Part shown: positions 1-7,321 of the stretch, one piece after another
How the letters are laid out: every line of letters starts with the position of its first letter
Position numbering within the stretch: the first letter of the stretch is position 1
From: Deltaproteobacteria bacterium
Lineage (GTDB): Bacteria; Myxococcota; B64-G9
Length of the DNA: 8,684 nucleotides
Direction: 5' to 3'
Assembly (NCBI GenBank): GCA_003647095.1
Contig: QMME01000152.1
Span: 1 to 8,684, forward strand
The notes under the pieces: generated by a model
The model's database searches: none
What the model saw: the letters and a program-made list of their open reading frames with translations, nothing else
Told to the model about the DNA's origin: nothing
Translations under genes and position numbers: made by a program

Positions 1-2
1 AG

Positions 3-1640
3 GCGCTGCTTGAGCTGGACGTCGACTTCGTCGCCAGGCGCCTGGCCACCCGGCTGGAGGAGATCGGCTCCAGCGAGTCGGTTCCCGACGCCAACCGGGT
101 GCTCGACCAGGATCGCGACGGCCTTGCCAACAGCGACGACAACTGCCCGCTGGTGGTCAACCCCGGCCAGGAGGACGGCGACTCCGACGGCCACGGCGAC
201 GCCTGCGACGCCTGCCCGCAGACCCCTTGCCCCCACGAGTGCCTGCCGGCCGGGCAGGCCGTGGAGTTCAGCGACGACTACTGCTACCAGGCCTGCGAGG
301 GACACGTAGAATGCGACTCGGGCGAAGCCTGCGCGCAGCGCCGTCTCACAAGGCAGGACCAGGAACCGTTCTGGGTGTCCATGTGCCTTCCGGCCGGGGA
401 TGCCGGCCAGCCCTGCCTTGAGGGCAGTGGCTGCAACGACGCCTCCCTGTCCTGCATCGAGGGCCTGGCCTGCGAGCAAAACGGCTACGGGCAGTGCTGC
501 CTCGAAGCCGGGGGCGCCGGCCAGCCCTGCCGCAGCGACAACACCTGCAACGACGCCTCCCTGTCCTGCATCGAGGGCCATGCCTGCGAGCAAAACGGCT
601 ACTGGCAGTGCTGCATCGACTTCGGTGGGGCCGACCAGCCCTGCGACGGCGGCCTGTGCGATAGCGCCGAGCTCAAGTGCGTACAAGGCTGGATCGAACC
701 ATGGGAATACTGCGGTTGGGGGGACGGCTGCTGCATCGACCTGGGCAGCCCGGGGCACCCCTGCAAGCGGGACGGCACCTGCGACAGCGCCGAGCTGCAG
801 TGTGTGAAAGACGAAAACAGCTATGCGGCCTGCAAGGTTCAGCAGGATGTCGGCTGCTGCCTGGCGCAGGGCGTTCTCTACGGCCCCTGCCGTGACGACG
901 GCAGCTGCGACGGCACGGCCGAGTGCGTGGGCGACCGCTGCCTCGAGGTGGGAGGGCGCGACCGGCCCTGCCACGCGGACGGCAGCTGCGACGATGACGG
1001 CTGGGCCTGCTCGCACACCACGAACAGCGGTGCCCTGTGCTCGGCGCCGCAGGAGATCGGCTGCTGCCTGGAAGAGGGAACCGTGTACGGTGTCTGCCAG
1101 GAGGGCGGTGTTTGCAACGACGGGCTGGAGTGCGACGGAACCCTCTGCCAGGATCCGCTGCGCGGCGGCGCCGGCCAGCCCTGCATCAATGACAGCCTCT
1201 GCGATGAAGATACTCTCGGCTGCTTCAACGACAGTATCTGCAACCAGTACGGTATCAATCCCTGTTGCGCCGAGGCCGGGGGTCTCGGCCAGCCTTGCGG
1301 GAACGACGGTACTTGCAACGACGCCTCCCTGTCCTGCATCGAGGGCCAGGCCTGCGAGCAAAACGGCTACGGGCAGTGCTGCCTCGAGGCCGGGGGCGCC
1401 GGCCAGCCCTGCCGCAGCGATCGTACCTGCGACGACGGGTCGGAATGCCGGGATGACATCGACACGGATCTCTTCTGCGGTGTCCCTCCGCACATCGGCT
1501 GTTGCGTCGAGGCCGGGGGTCTCAAGCAGCCCTGCCGCCGCGATGGTACCTGCGATTCCCCCCTCGTATGCAGGGACGATATCGACACCTGGAGTGTCTG
1601 CGGCGCCGAGCCGCACATCGGCTGCTGCCTGCAGCAGTAG
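3..1640 (+). CDS. Cys-rich repeat surface protein with thrombospondin type-3 repeat (5' partial)
   Basis: The frame is open from the window edge, so the start codon and any signal peptide lie upstream; 545 residues are visible, ending in TAG. Residues ~33-70 form a thrombospondin type-3 calcium-binding repeat: acidic D-x-D-x-D-G runs with DNCP, NPGQ and GDACDAC. From ~residue 135 to the end come 11 tandem Cys-rich units. Nine follow C-x(4-5)-C-x(5-6)-C-x(5-10)-C-x(5-7)-CC, often opened by GQPC and closed by a Gly pair; two (about 876-957 and 1086-1172) are shortened to four Cys. The even Cys count per unit suggests disulfides and export. Such proteins are common in myxobacterial envelopes, but I do not recognise a specific family and propose no enzymatic role. 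The next gene is on the same strand 126 bp downstream with its own likely promoter. Coding strand is certain; function is unknown. Confidence 0.88.
   Translation, partial: ALLELDVDFVARRLATRLEEIGSSESVPDANRVLDQDRDGLANSDDNCPLVVNPGQEDGDSDGHGDACDACPQTPCPHECLPAGQAVEFSDDYCYQACEGHVECDSGEACAQRRLTRQDQEPFWVSMCLPAGDAGQPCLEGSGCNDASLSCIEGLACEQNGYGQCCLEAGGAGQPCRSDNTCNDASLSCIEGHACEQNGYWQCCIDFGGADQPCDGGLCDSAELKCVQGWIEPWEYCGWGDGCCIDLGSPGHPCKRDGTCDSAELQCVKDENSYAACKVQQDVGCCLAQGVLYGPCRDDGSCDGTAECVGDRCLEVGGRDRPCHADGSCDDDGWACSHTTNSGALCSAPQEIGCCLEEGTVYGVCQEGGVCNDGLECDGTLCQDPLRGGAGQPCINDSLCDEDTLGCFNDSICNQYGINPCCAEAGGLGQPCGNDGTCNDASLSCIEGQACEQNGYGQCCLEAGGAGQPCRSDRTCDDGSECRDDIDTDLFCGVPPHIGCCVEAGGLKQPCRRDGTCDSPLVCRDDIDTWSVCGAEPHIGCCLQQ
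102..215 (+). other. Thrombospondin type-3 repeat segment within the Cys-rich protein
   Basis: This segment encodes two closely spaced acidic calcium-binding loops, DQDRDGLANSDDNCP and EDGDSDGHGDACDACP, separated by a NPGQ turn. This is the canonical type-3 repeat layout, in which the Asp side chains bind calcium and the two Cys form a disulfide. It sits just before the Cys-rich unit array and probably acts as a rigid calcium-dependent spacer. Confidence 0.85.
432..538 (+). repeat. Internal DNA repeat, copy A
   Basis: A 107-base stretch encoding most of one Cys-rich unit and the start of the next. It matches 1314-1420 with only two base differences by eye (T/A in the codon before the fourth Cys region, and a silent A/G in a Glu codon). 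The in-frame offset is 882 bases (294 codons). Neighbouring units differ much more, so this pair was duplicated or homogenised recently. Confidence 0.9.
546..614 (+). repeat. Internal DNA repeat, copy B (short)
   Basis: A 69-base stretch that matches the first 69 bases of copy A (432-500) with three differences, giving Leu to His and Gly to Trp. It begins 114 bases after copy A, which is one repeat unit (38 codons). After the CC pair the match fades. Confidence 0.88.
1314..1420 (+). repeat. Internal DNA repeat, copy C
   Basis: The distant near-identical partner of copy A (two mismatches in 107 bases), lying in the ninth Cys-rich unit and running into the tenth. Both copies keep the same otherwise uncommon codon choices, such as AAA-containing GAGCAAAAC, so the match is at DNA level and not only protein level. 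Confidence 0.9.
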
Positions 1641-1658
1641 GGGTCGCGGGCGGCCCGG

Positions 1659-1688
1659 TTGTCTAATCAATCCCCGCAAGGTTATACT
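1659..1688 (+). promoter_or_regulatory. Predicted sigma70-type promoter for the VCBS lipoprotein gene
   Basis: A TTGTCT -35 box (1659-1664) and a TATACT -10 box (1683-1688) are separated by 18 bases, in the gap between the two plus-strand genes. Transcription would start near 1695 and leave a leader of about 72 bases before the ATG at 1767. The -10 is good (5 of 6) and the -35 moderate (4 of 6), so this is a prediction only. It suggests the gene need not depend on read-through from the gene before it. Confidence 0.5.
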
Positions 1689-1753
1689 GTCTCGGCAACC
1701 CGTAGCGGGTCACGGTCGCCGCCGGTGACGGCCGGGACCGCTGCCCCGGCGAC

Positions 1754-1758
1754 GAGGG
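1754..1758 (+). promoter_or_regulatory. Ribosome binding site that sets the start of the VCBS lipoprotein
   Basis: GAGGG ends 8 bases before the ATG at 1767. It favours that ATG over the in-frame alternative start at 1659, which would put 36 unrelated residues before the signal peptide. Confidence 0.7.
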
Positions 1759-1766
1759 TGCCCACC

Positions 1767-4205
1767 ATGAAAAGAAAGACTATTCGTTCCTGGTCCCGGC
1801 CGCTACTCCTGGCCGCGGCGGTGCTGGTCCCGGCCTGCGGCGACACGACCGGCGGTGCCGACGCCGGTGCCTGTTCCGTGGACGGCGACTGCCCGGGTGG
1901 CAAGTTCTGCGTCGGCGGCCGCTGCGTCGACTGCCGTTCCCGGGCCGATTGCGGCTCCAACCAGGTCTGCCAGGACGGCCGCTGCGAGACCGCCTGTCCC
2001 GAGGAGGAACGCTGCGAAAGGGGCGGCGACTGCTGCCCGGGAGACTACCAGTGCGTCGACGGCGTCTGCCTGCCGCCCTGCTCGGGCGTGCGCTGCGGCC
2101 ACGGCAACCGGCTCTGCTGCGAAGACGGGCAGGTGTGCGAGAACGAACGCTGCCTGGTCGACTGCGGCGCGCAGCAGCGCTGCGGGCGAGACCTGGAGCT
2201 GTGCTGCCAGGTCGGCGAGATTTGCTACGGCTTCTCCTGCACCAGCCCGCGCGGCACCTGCCAGAGCCAGAGCGACTGCCCGCCGGGGCAGGTGTGCGAA
2301 GTCGACCTGGGGGTATGCCTGGATGCCGAGGTGGTGGGCGATTGCATCTACCGGCCCCCGGTGGGCGTGTTCGATCCCCAGGAAGAGTGGCAGTGGAGCG
2401 GCAGCACCGTGGAGCCCGACTTCAACCAGATCATGATGGCCCCGGTGGTGGCCAACCTCACCGACGACAACGACGACGGCCGCGTGGACCAGAACGACAT
2501 TCCCGATATAGTCTTCGCCACCTTCCACTCCGGCGGCAACTACAACGGCCGGGGGGTGCTGCGGGTGGTCAGCGGCGACGGCTCCGGCGAGCACCTCAAC
2601 GTCACCGCCTACGACGTGCACCCGGGCAGCTGCCCGGCGGTCGGTGACCTCGACGGCGACGGGGTGGCGGAGATCGTCATCGACGAGCAACTGGGGACCG
2701 ACCATGCCATCGCCGGCACCTATGCCTTCCACGCCGACGGCTCCCTGTACTGGGAGGCCCCGGGCACCGGCTGCGCCACCGGCGGGCCGGCCATCGCCGA
2801 TCTCGACGGCGACGGGAGCCCCGAGGTGATCACCAGCGACGCCGTGCTCACCCACGACGGGGCCGTGCTCTGCCGCTTCCCCACCGGCTCCCGGGTTCCC
2901 GCCGCCGCCGACCTCGACCTCGACGGCGACACCCGGGAGGTGCTCAGCGGCCGCGGGGCCTACCGGGCCCGGGCCGACGCCAACGGCGACTGCGAGGTGA
3001 TCTGGGAACTGGCGGCCGGCGGCTACCCGGCCGTGGCCGACTTCGACGCCGACCCCTATCCCGAGATCGTCATGCCGGTCGACGGCCGGCTGCTGCTGCT
3101 CAACCACGACGGCAGCGAGGTGTGGTCGGTGCCCATTCCGCTCGATCAACCGCGCATCGCCGACATCTACGGCATCAACGACTGCAGCGGCAGCACCCAC
3201 AAGGCCTGCCGCCCGGGCGGCGGCCCGCCCACCATCGCCGACTTCGACGGCGACGGGGAGCCGGAGATCGGCCTGGCCGCCCGCTGGTACTACCTGGTCT
3301 ACGAGTCGGACGGCAGCGTGCTCTGGGCCCACAAGACCCAGGACTACTCCTCGGCCGTCACCGGCTCCTCGGTGTTCGACTTCGAGGCCGACGGCCGGGC
3401 CGAGGTGGTCTACAACGACGAGCTGTTCCTGCGCGTGTACCAGGGCACCGGCGGCAGCGGCGACGCCGACGGCGACGGTTTCACCGACGCCGAGATCCTC
3501 ATCGAGATCTCCAACCCCTCGGGCACCCTGCTGGAGTATCCCCTGGTGGTGGACGTCGACGCCGACGGCCGGGCGGAGATCGTCCTGGCGGCCAACAACT
3601 ACACCTTCACCGGCTTTACCGGGCTGCGCGTCTTCGGCGACGCCCTGGACAACTGGGTGGGCACCCGGCGCATCTGGAACCAGCACAGCTACCACGTCAC
3701 CAACGTCTGCGACGGCATCGACTCCGCCTGCAGCTCCGCCGACAACCGCTACGGCGCCGTTCCCCGGCGCGAGCGGCACAACTGGGAGGTGGAGTGGTTG
3801 AACAACTACCGCCAGAACGTCCAGGGGGAGGGCGTCTTCTGGGCCCCGGACCTGGTGGTGATCAACTTGACGGTGGTTTGCGAGTCGAACACCGCCGCCT
3901 ACATCTCCTTCGACGTCATGAACCAGGGCAGCCGGCTGGCACCGGCGGGCCTGGCCACCAGCGTCTACGCCGGCGATACCCTGGTGGATACCGTGCACAC
4001 CTCCCGGCGCCTGCTGCCCGGCCAGCTGGAGCACTTCTCCCTCACCTGGCAACTGCCCGAGCAGTTCCAGCTCATGAGCTTCGACGTGCGGGTGAACGCC
4101 GACGACACCGGCGACGGCAGCGGCCAGTTCAACGAGTGCCAGGACGGCGGCGAGGACAACAACCAGGCCGTGGTGGATAACGTCTACTGCGGCTACGAGA
4201 CCTGA
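1767..4205 (+). CDS. FG-GAP/VCBS repeat lipoprotein with Cys-rich N-terminus
   Basis: 812 residues. The ATG is chosen for its GAGGG site and because it opens directly into a lipoprotein signal: basic MKRK, a hydrophobic LLLAAAVL core, then LVPAC with lipid-carrying Cys24. Residues ~36-193 are a Cys-rich region of short C-x(n)-C units. Residues ~226-610 hold about nine FG-GAP/VCBS-type motifs (D-x-D-x-D-G followed by xEI or xEV), for example DLDGDGVAEI at ~294 and DFDGDGEPEI at ~492; these usually bind calcium and build a beta-propeller. A WNQHSYHVTNV motif at ~637, which I recall from myxobacterial proteins of this type, follows. Residues ~695-812 resemble a CARDB-like beta-sandwich adhesion domain. 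Likely role: lipid-anchored, calcium-stabilised surface or adhesion protein; the ligand is unknown. The 3' end overlaps the convergent amidase gene by 77 bases. Confidence 0.9.
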   Translation: MKRKTIRSWSRPLLLAAAVLVPACGDTTGGADAGACSVDGDCPGGKFCVGGRCVDCRSRADCGSNQVCQDGRCETACPEEERCERGGDCCPGDYQCVDGVCLPPCSGVRCGHGNRLCCEDGQVCENERCLVDCGAQQRCGRDLELCCQVGEICYGFSCTSPRGTCQSQSDCPPGQVCEVDLGVCLDAEVVGDCIYRPPVGVFDPQEEWQWSGSTVEPDFNQIMMAPVVANLTDDNDDGRVDQNDIPDIVFATFHSGGNYNGRGVLRVVSGDGSGEHLNVTAYDVHPGSCPAVGDLDGDGVAEIVIDEQLGTDHAIAGTYAFHADGSLYWEAPGTGCATGGPAIADLDGDGSPEVITSDAVLTHDGAVLCRFPTGSRVPAAADLDLDGDTREVLSGRGAYRARADANGDCEVIWELAAGGYPAVADFDADPYPEIVMPVDGRLLLLNHDGSEVWSVPIPLDQPRIADIYGINDCSGSTHKACRPGGGPPTIADFDGDGEPEIGLAARWYYLVYESDGSVLWAHKTQDYSSAVTGSSVFDFEADGRAEVVYNDELFLRVYQGTGGSGDADGDGFTDAEILIEISNPSGTLLEYPLVVDVDADGRAEIVLAANNYTFTGFTGLRVFGDALDNWVGTRRIWNQHSYHVTNVCDGIDSACSSADNRYGAVPRRERHNWEVEWLNNYRQNVQGEGVFWAPDLVVINLTVVCESNTAAYISFDVMNQGSRLAPAGLATSVYAGDTLVDTVHTSRRLLPGQLEHFSLTWQLPEQFQLMSFDVRVNADDTGDGSGQFNECQDGGEDNNQAVVDNVYCGYET
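4129..4205. other. Tail-to-tail overlap of two convergent genes
   Basis: The amidase frame on the minus strand runs to a TGA at 4129-4131, inside the last 77 bases of the plus-strand lipoprotein gene, whose TGA is at 4203-4205. No intergenic terminator can be placed between them. The overlapped part encodes the basic, Pro/Arg-rich tail that follows the MYXO-CTERM-like segment. Confidence 0.85.
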
Positions 4206-7173
4206 GCTTCCGGCGCAACGCCCGCGGCCACCCGCCGGCGGACAGCAGCAATAGCAGCAGCGACAGCCAGGCCGCGTCGCCACCGGCCCGTCCCTGGGCG
4301 CAGCCGCAGCCGGAGCCGGTGACGGTGACGTCGCCGGAACCGGCATCGGCGTCTCCCGGGGAACCGCCGTCGGAGCCGCCGTCCGGGCCACCGTCGCCGC
4401 CCCCCTCCGGGCCGTTGTCGGGCACCTGGGGGTCGCTGCCCTGCTCGAATTCCTCGCGGTTGCTGAGCCCGTCACCGTCGGGATCGTCGTCGGCCGAGGG
4501 CCGCAGGGGATCGGTGTCGTGCTCGAACTCCCAGTCGTCGGGCAGGCCGTCGGAGTCGTAGTCGTCGGGGGTGTGGCCGGGCAGGAGCCAGGCGAGGGCC
4601 AGGTCGAGAAACTCGGCCCGCTTGCCGGCGTCGGTGATGGTCTCCAGCGGAAAGCCGACGATGACGCTGCGGCCGGGATTGCGCGCGTAGGCCACCGCGG
4701 CCGTCGCCCCGCCGGCGTAGGCCAGCACCTCCTCGCCGCCGCCGGCGGAGAACACGTCCGGGTACTCCACCGGGTAGATGCCCGCCGAGCCGTCGTCGAA
4801 GGCCAGTTCGCCCAGCTCGACGAAGGCACCGCTGCCCGAGGCCTGGTTGGTGTCGGCGTCGTCGGCGAGGTAGGCGGCCCCGAAGGCGGCGCCGAAGAAC
4901 GACTGGTCGGTGGGGTCGCCTTTCTCCACCAGGTCCCAGCCGATCTCGGCGCCGCTGGCCAGCAGCGCCCCGCCGCCGTCGAGGTAGGCGGCGACCCGCC
5001 CCTGCTCGGCGGCGGAGAAGGTCTCGTCGGCGGTCGATTCCTCGCCGCAGATCCACACCACCGCCCGGTAGGCGGCGAGCGGCACCAGGCCCGCTTCCAC
5101 CGCCTCGTTGGCGGCGAAGTCGCAGTAGAGGTTGCGATCGGCGATGGCCAGGATGGCCAGCGCATGCGCCCAGGCCTGGTCGCGCCGGTTGCGCCCGTCG
5201 CCGAGGTAGGCGTCCTGGCGGTCGAAGCCGCTCACCAGCAGCACGTCGGCGAAGGTACCGTGGCCGCGGTAGCGGGCGGCGGCCAGCTCGGAAGGCGGGC
5301 CCTCGCCGCCCGAGTTCAGGGCCGACACCTGCACGGCGACCAGGTCGCCGGGCTCCACCTCCGCGATGACGGCCGCGGTCTCGCCGGTGACCAGCTCGCG
5401 GTCCAGGCTGCGGCCGCCCGCCGACCAGCGCACCCGGTATCCCTGGGCCCCGCTCACCGCCTGCCAGGACACCAGCAGGCCGCCGTCCGGGGCGTGCACC
5501 ACCGCCAGTCCGGCCGGAGGCTCGGCCGGCAGCAGCTCCGCCTGCGGGTCGAAGAAGCGGCTCAGGCCGGCATAGAGGGCGTAGCCCAGCCAGTAGCGGA
5601 AGCGCGGGTCCTGCAGCGCCTGGTTGTCGGGCATGCGCATGTCGGCCGAGGCCTTCTCGATGCCGTCGTGGAAGGCGCTTTCCACCAGCACCCCGGGGAT
5701 GTCCTCCAGCACGCGCACCTCGCCGAAGTTGGCCACCAGCGGCCCCCGGTCGCGCCAGTGGGGATCCCAGCGGTCGCGCAGGAACTCGATGATGGAGCTG
5801 TGCACCGCCCGCTGCAGGGCGTCGGAGCCGGGCGGGTCGTCGCACACCGACGGATCGGGCGCGGCCGAGTGATCGGGCAGGCTGCCGCAGTTGTAGCGGT
5901 AGGTGCTGGTGCCCGAGGCGCTGCTGCTGCTGCCGCCCGAGGCGTTGGAGTGCAGCGACAGGTAGGCGTCGGCGCCCTGCCACTCGGCGAAGGCCGGGCG
6001 GATGGTGACGTCGGAGCCGGTGTTGGCGGCAGCGGGCAGCCCCAGGTAGGGCAGGTAGTAGAGCGCCCCCATCTGCCAGCGGGGCTTGCCGGCGTTCTTG
6101 CCGTCGACGACGGTGTCGTCGGTACCGCCTCCCAGGCGCACGGCGTCGGCCACCAGGTAGCGATCTGCCTCGGCGGCCGGCCCCGGGGCGATGGTCAGCG
6201 TGGCCCCGTCTTCGGGGCCCAGGCGGAAACGACCCAGGTGCCGCCAGCGCGAGCCGTCGCGCCTCTGGTCGAGGTGGAAGACCTGCCGGCCGCCGGGCAG
6301 GTCCACCGTGAAGCTGGCGTCGCTTACCCGGTTGGAGCCGGAGACGTACCACACCGAGATCCACCACCGGCCCTCCCGGGGCGGTGCCAGCGGGTAGGTG
6401 ATGCTGCCGCCGCCGGCCGCCGGCAGCACCCGGTAGTCGCCGCCGTGTCCTCCCGGGGAGCTGCCGTCGCGCCAGTCGCCCCGTTCCACCACCCCCGGCG
6501 AATCCTCGTCAGTGATGATCTCGGCGGCGTCGAAGTCGCGCTCGCGCACCACCCACACCGTGGCCCCGGCGCGCAACAGCTGCGGCAGCAGGTAGCGCAG
6601 GGCGATCTCGGCGTTGGAGAAGTCTTCGATGATGCCCAGGCAGGTCTCGCAGCCGGGCAGGTTGATCAGGCCGCGCTGGGTGGACCAGTCGCGCAGGGAG
6701 TCGTAGTAGATCCAACCGTGGCCGGGGCTGACGACGATGGTGCGGCCGCTGAGGCTGCCGCCGAAGGGAAGGTCCACGGGTGGAAGCCCACGCGGGCGTC
6801 CGCGCGGCAAGGCGCGCAGCTTGTGCACCAGCTCGGCCTCGGCCGGATCGTGGACGAGGTCGTTGAGCAGGCGCCGCCCGGCGGGGGTCAGCACGTGGAC
6901 CCGGATGCCGTCCAGTTCCCGCCCGCTTGCCGCCTGTGCCGCCCAAAACAGGTCGTTCACCAGGCGCTCGCGACGATCATCGTCGCCGGACAGGAAGCGC
7001 CAGTCGCCTTCCAGGGTCACCTCGCAAACGCCGTCGTTCACGCCGGCGGCCGTTACCCGCAGCGGCCCGCAGTCGACGCGCGCCAGCGCCGCGGGCAGGT
7101 CGCCGGCGGCGGCGGCTGCCGCCCGCGGGCAGAGCAACGACAGCAGCAGCGTCGTTGACAGGAGTCTTTTCAT
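4129..7173 (-). CDS. N-acetylmuramoyl-L-alanine amidase (Amidase_3) with golvesin-like insert, FN3, GATase-like domain and MYXO-CTERM-like tail
   Basis: 1014 residues. Signal peptide at 1-24 (MKR, hydrophobic core, poly-Ala); this fixes the ATG at 7173 over a GTG at 7209. The catalytic fold is Amidase_3, a zinc hydrolase that cuts the MurNAc-L-Ala bond of peptidoglycan. Visible residues are His152 in SPGHG, Glu183 in the E-x3-N-x3-A pattern, His408 in LSLHSNA and catalytic Glu498 in VLVES. Between Glu183 and His408 lies a golvesin-like beta domain (~222-348; WYVSGSNRVSDA, VADAVRL). Then come FN3 (~551-636), a class I glutamine-amidotransferase-like domain (~642-863, no clear catalytic triad seen), thrombospondin-3-like acidic repeats (~868-915), a Gly/Asp/Ser linker, and a MYXO-CTERM-like end: GCGC at 955-958, hydrophobic 967-980, Arg cluster 984-991. 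An odd 23-residue Arg-rich tail follows. No clear Shine-Dalgarno. Likely an exported, surface-sorted cell-wall hydrolase; substrate preference unknown. Confidence 0.9.
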   Translation of the reverse strand: MKRLLSTTLLLSLLCPRAAAAAAGDLPAALARVDCGPLRVTAAGVNDGVCEVTLEGDWRFLSGDDDRRERLVNDLFWAAQAASGRELDGIRVHVLTPAGRRLLNDLVHDPAEAELVHKLRALPRGRPRGLPPVDLPFGGSLSGRTIVVSPGHGWIYYDSLRDWSTQRGLINLPGCETCLGIIEDFSNAEIALRYLLPQLLRAGATVWVVRERDFDAAEIITDEDSPGVVERGDWRDGSSPGGHGGDYRVLPAAGGGSITYPLAPPREGRWWISVWYVSGSNRVSDASFTVDLPGGRQVFHLDQRRDGSRWRHLGRFRLGPEDGATLTIAPGPAAEADRYLVADAVRLGGGTDDTVVDGKNAGKPRWQMGALYYLPYLGLPAAANTGSDVTIRPAFAEWQGADAYLSLHSNASGGSSSSASGTSTYRYNCGSLPDHSAAPDPSVCDDPPGSDALQRAVHSSIIEFLRDRWDPHWRDRGPLVANFGEVRVLEDIPGVLVESAFHDGIEKASADMRMPDNQALQDPRFRYWLGYALYAGLSRFFDPQAELLPAEPPAGLAVVHAPDGGLLVSWQAVSGAQGYRVRWSAGGRSLDRELVTGETAAVIAEVEPGDLVAVQVSALNSGGEGPPSELAAARYRGHGTFADVLLVSGFDRQDAYLGDGRNRRDQAWAHALAILAIADRNLYCDFAANEAVEAGLVPLAAYRAVVWICGEESTADETFSAAEQGRVAAYLDGGGALLASGAEIGWDLVEKGDPTDQSFFGAAFGAAYLADDADTNQASGSGAFVELGELAFDDGSAGIYPVEYPDVFSAGGGEEVLAYAGGATAAVAYARNPGRSVIVGFPLETITDAGKRAEFLDLALAWLLPGHTPDDYDSDGLPDDWEFEHDTDPLRPSADDDPDGDGLSNREEFEQGSDPQVPDNGPEGGGDGGPDGGSDGGSPGDADAGSGDVTVTGSGCGCAQGRAGGDAAWLSLLLLLLSAGGWPRALRRKLRSRSRSRRYPPRPGCCPRRRPGTR

Positions 7174-7189
7174 GGTGGCAATGATAGCA
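7174..7189 (-). promoter_or_regulatory. Possible extended -10 promoter of the amidase gene, nearly leaderless
   Basis: Read on the minus strand, TGCTATCAT (7189-7181) is an extended -10 (TGn then TATCAT, 5 of 6). It ends 7 bases before the amidase ATG, so transcription would begin at or next to the start codon. This fits the lack of a Shine-Dalgarno there. No good -35 box is seen at 16-18 bases, so the call rests on the -10 alone. Confidence 0.3.
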
Positions 7190-7321
7190 CCCCGCGGCCG
7201 GGTGAGCATGTGGTTTCACGAGGGGGCCGGGCTTCCCGCTTTGCAGACATGAAGGGGGATTCCTTCCTGGGAGAATCGCGTATCAGCGGAGTGCGGGGAG
7301 GGGGTGCCAGCTGGGAACCGT

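Noticed and set aside
432..1420. CRISPR-like repeats
   Set aside because: The repeats lie in one coding frame, have unit-length spacing set by the protein repeat, and are imperfect and not palindromic.
1659..1766. Earlier in-frame start for the lipoprotein
   Set aside because: It would add 36 residues without similarity before a clean lipoprotein signal peptide, and the start codon overlaps the predicted -35 box.
1803..5165. A very long minus-strand open frame across the lipoprotein gene and part of the amidase gene
   Set aside because: It is antisense to strong genes, is dominated by low-complexity Val/Ala/Gly/Arg/Pro, has no domain motif, and is explained by high GC and codon bias.
4519..7158. 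A long plus-strand open frame opposite the amidase gene
   Set aside because: It mirrors the amidase frame; the amidase strand has a signal peptide, catalytic motifs and an ordered domain layout, while this one shows only Val/Gly/Ala/His-rich text.
7174..7209. Earlier GTG start for the amidase
   Set aside because: It would place 12 residues before the signal peptide; the ATG at 7173 begins with the basic MKR start.
7174..7321. A small gene or terminator between higA and the amidase gene
   Set aside because: A 26-codon minus-strand frame has no support, and only a weak GATTC/GAATC repeat is seen, without a T-run.
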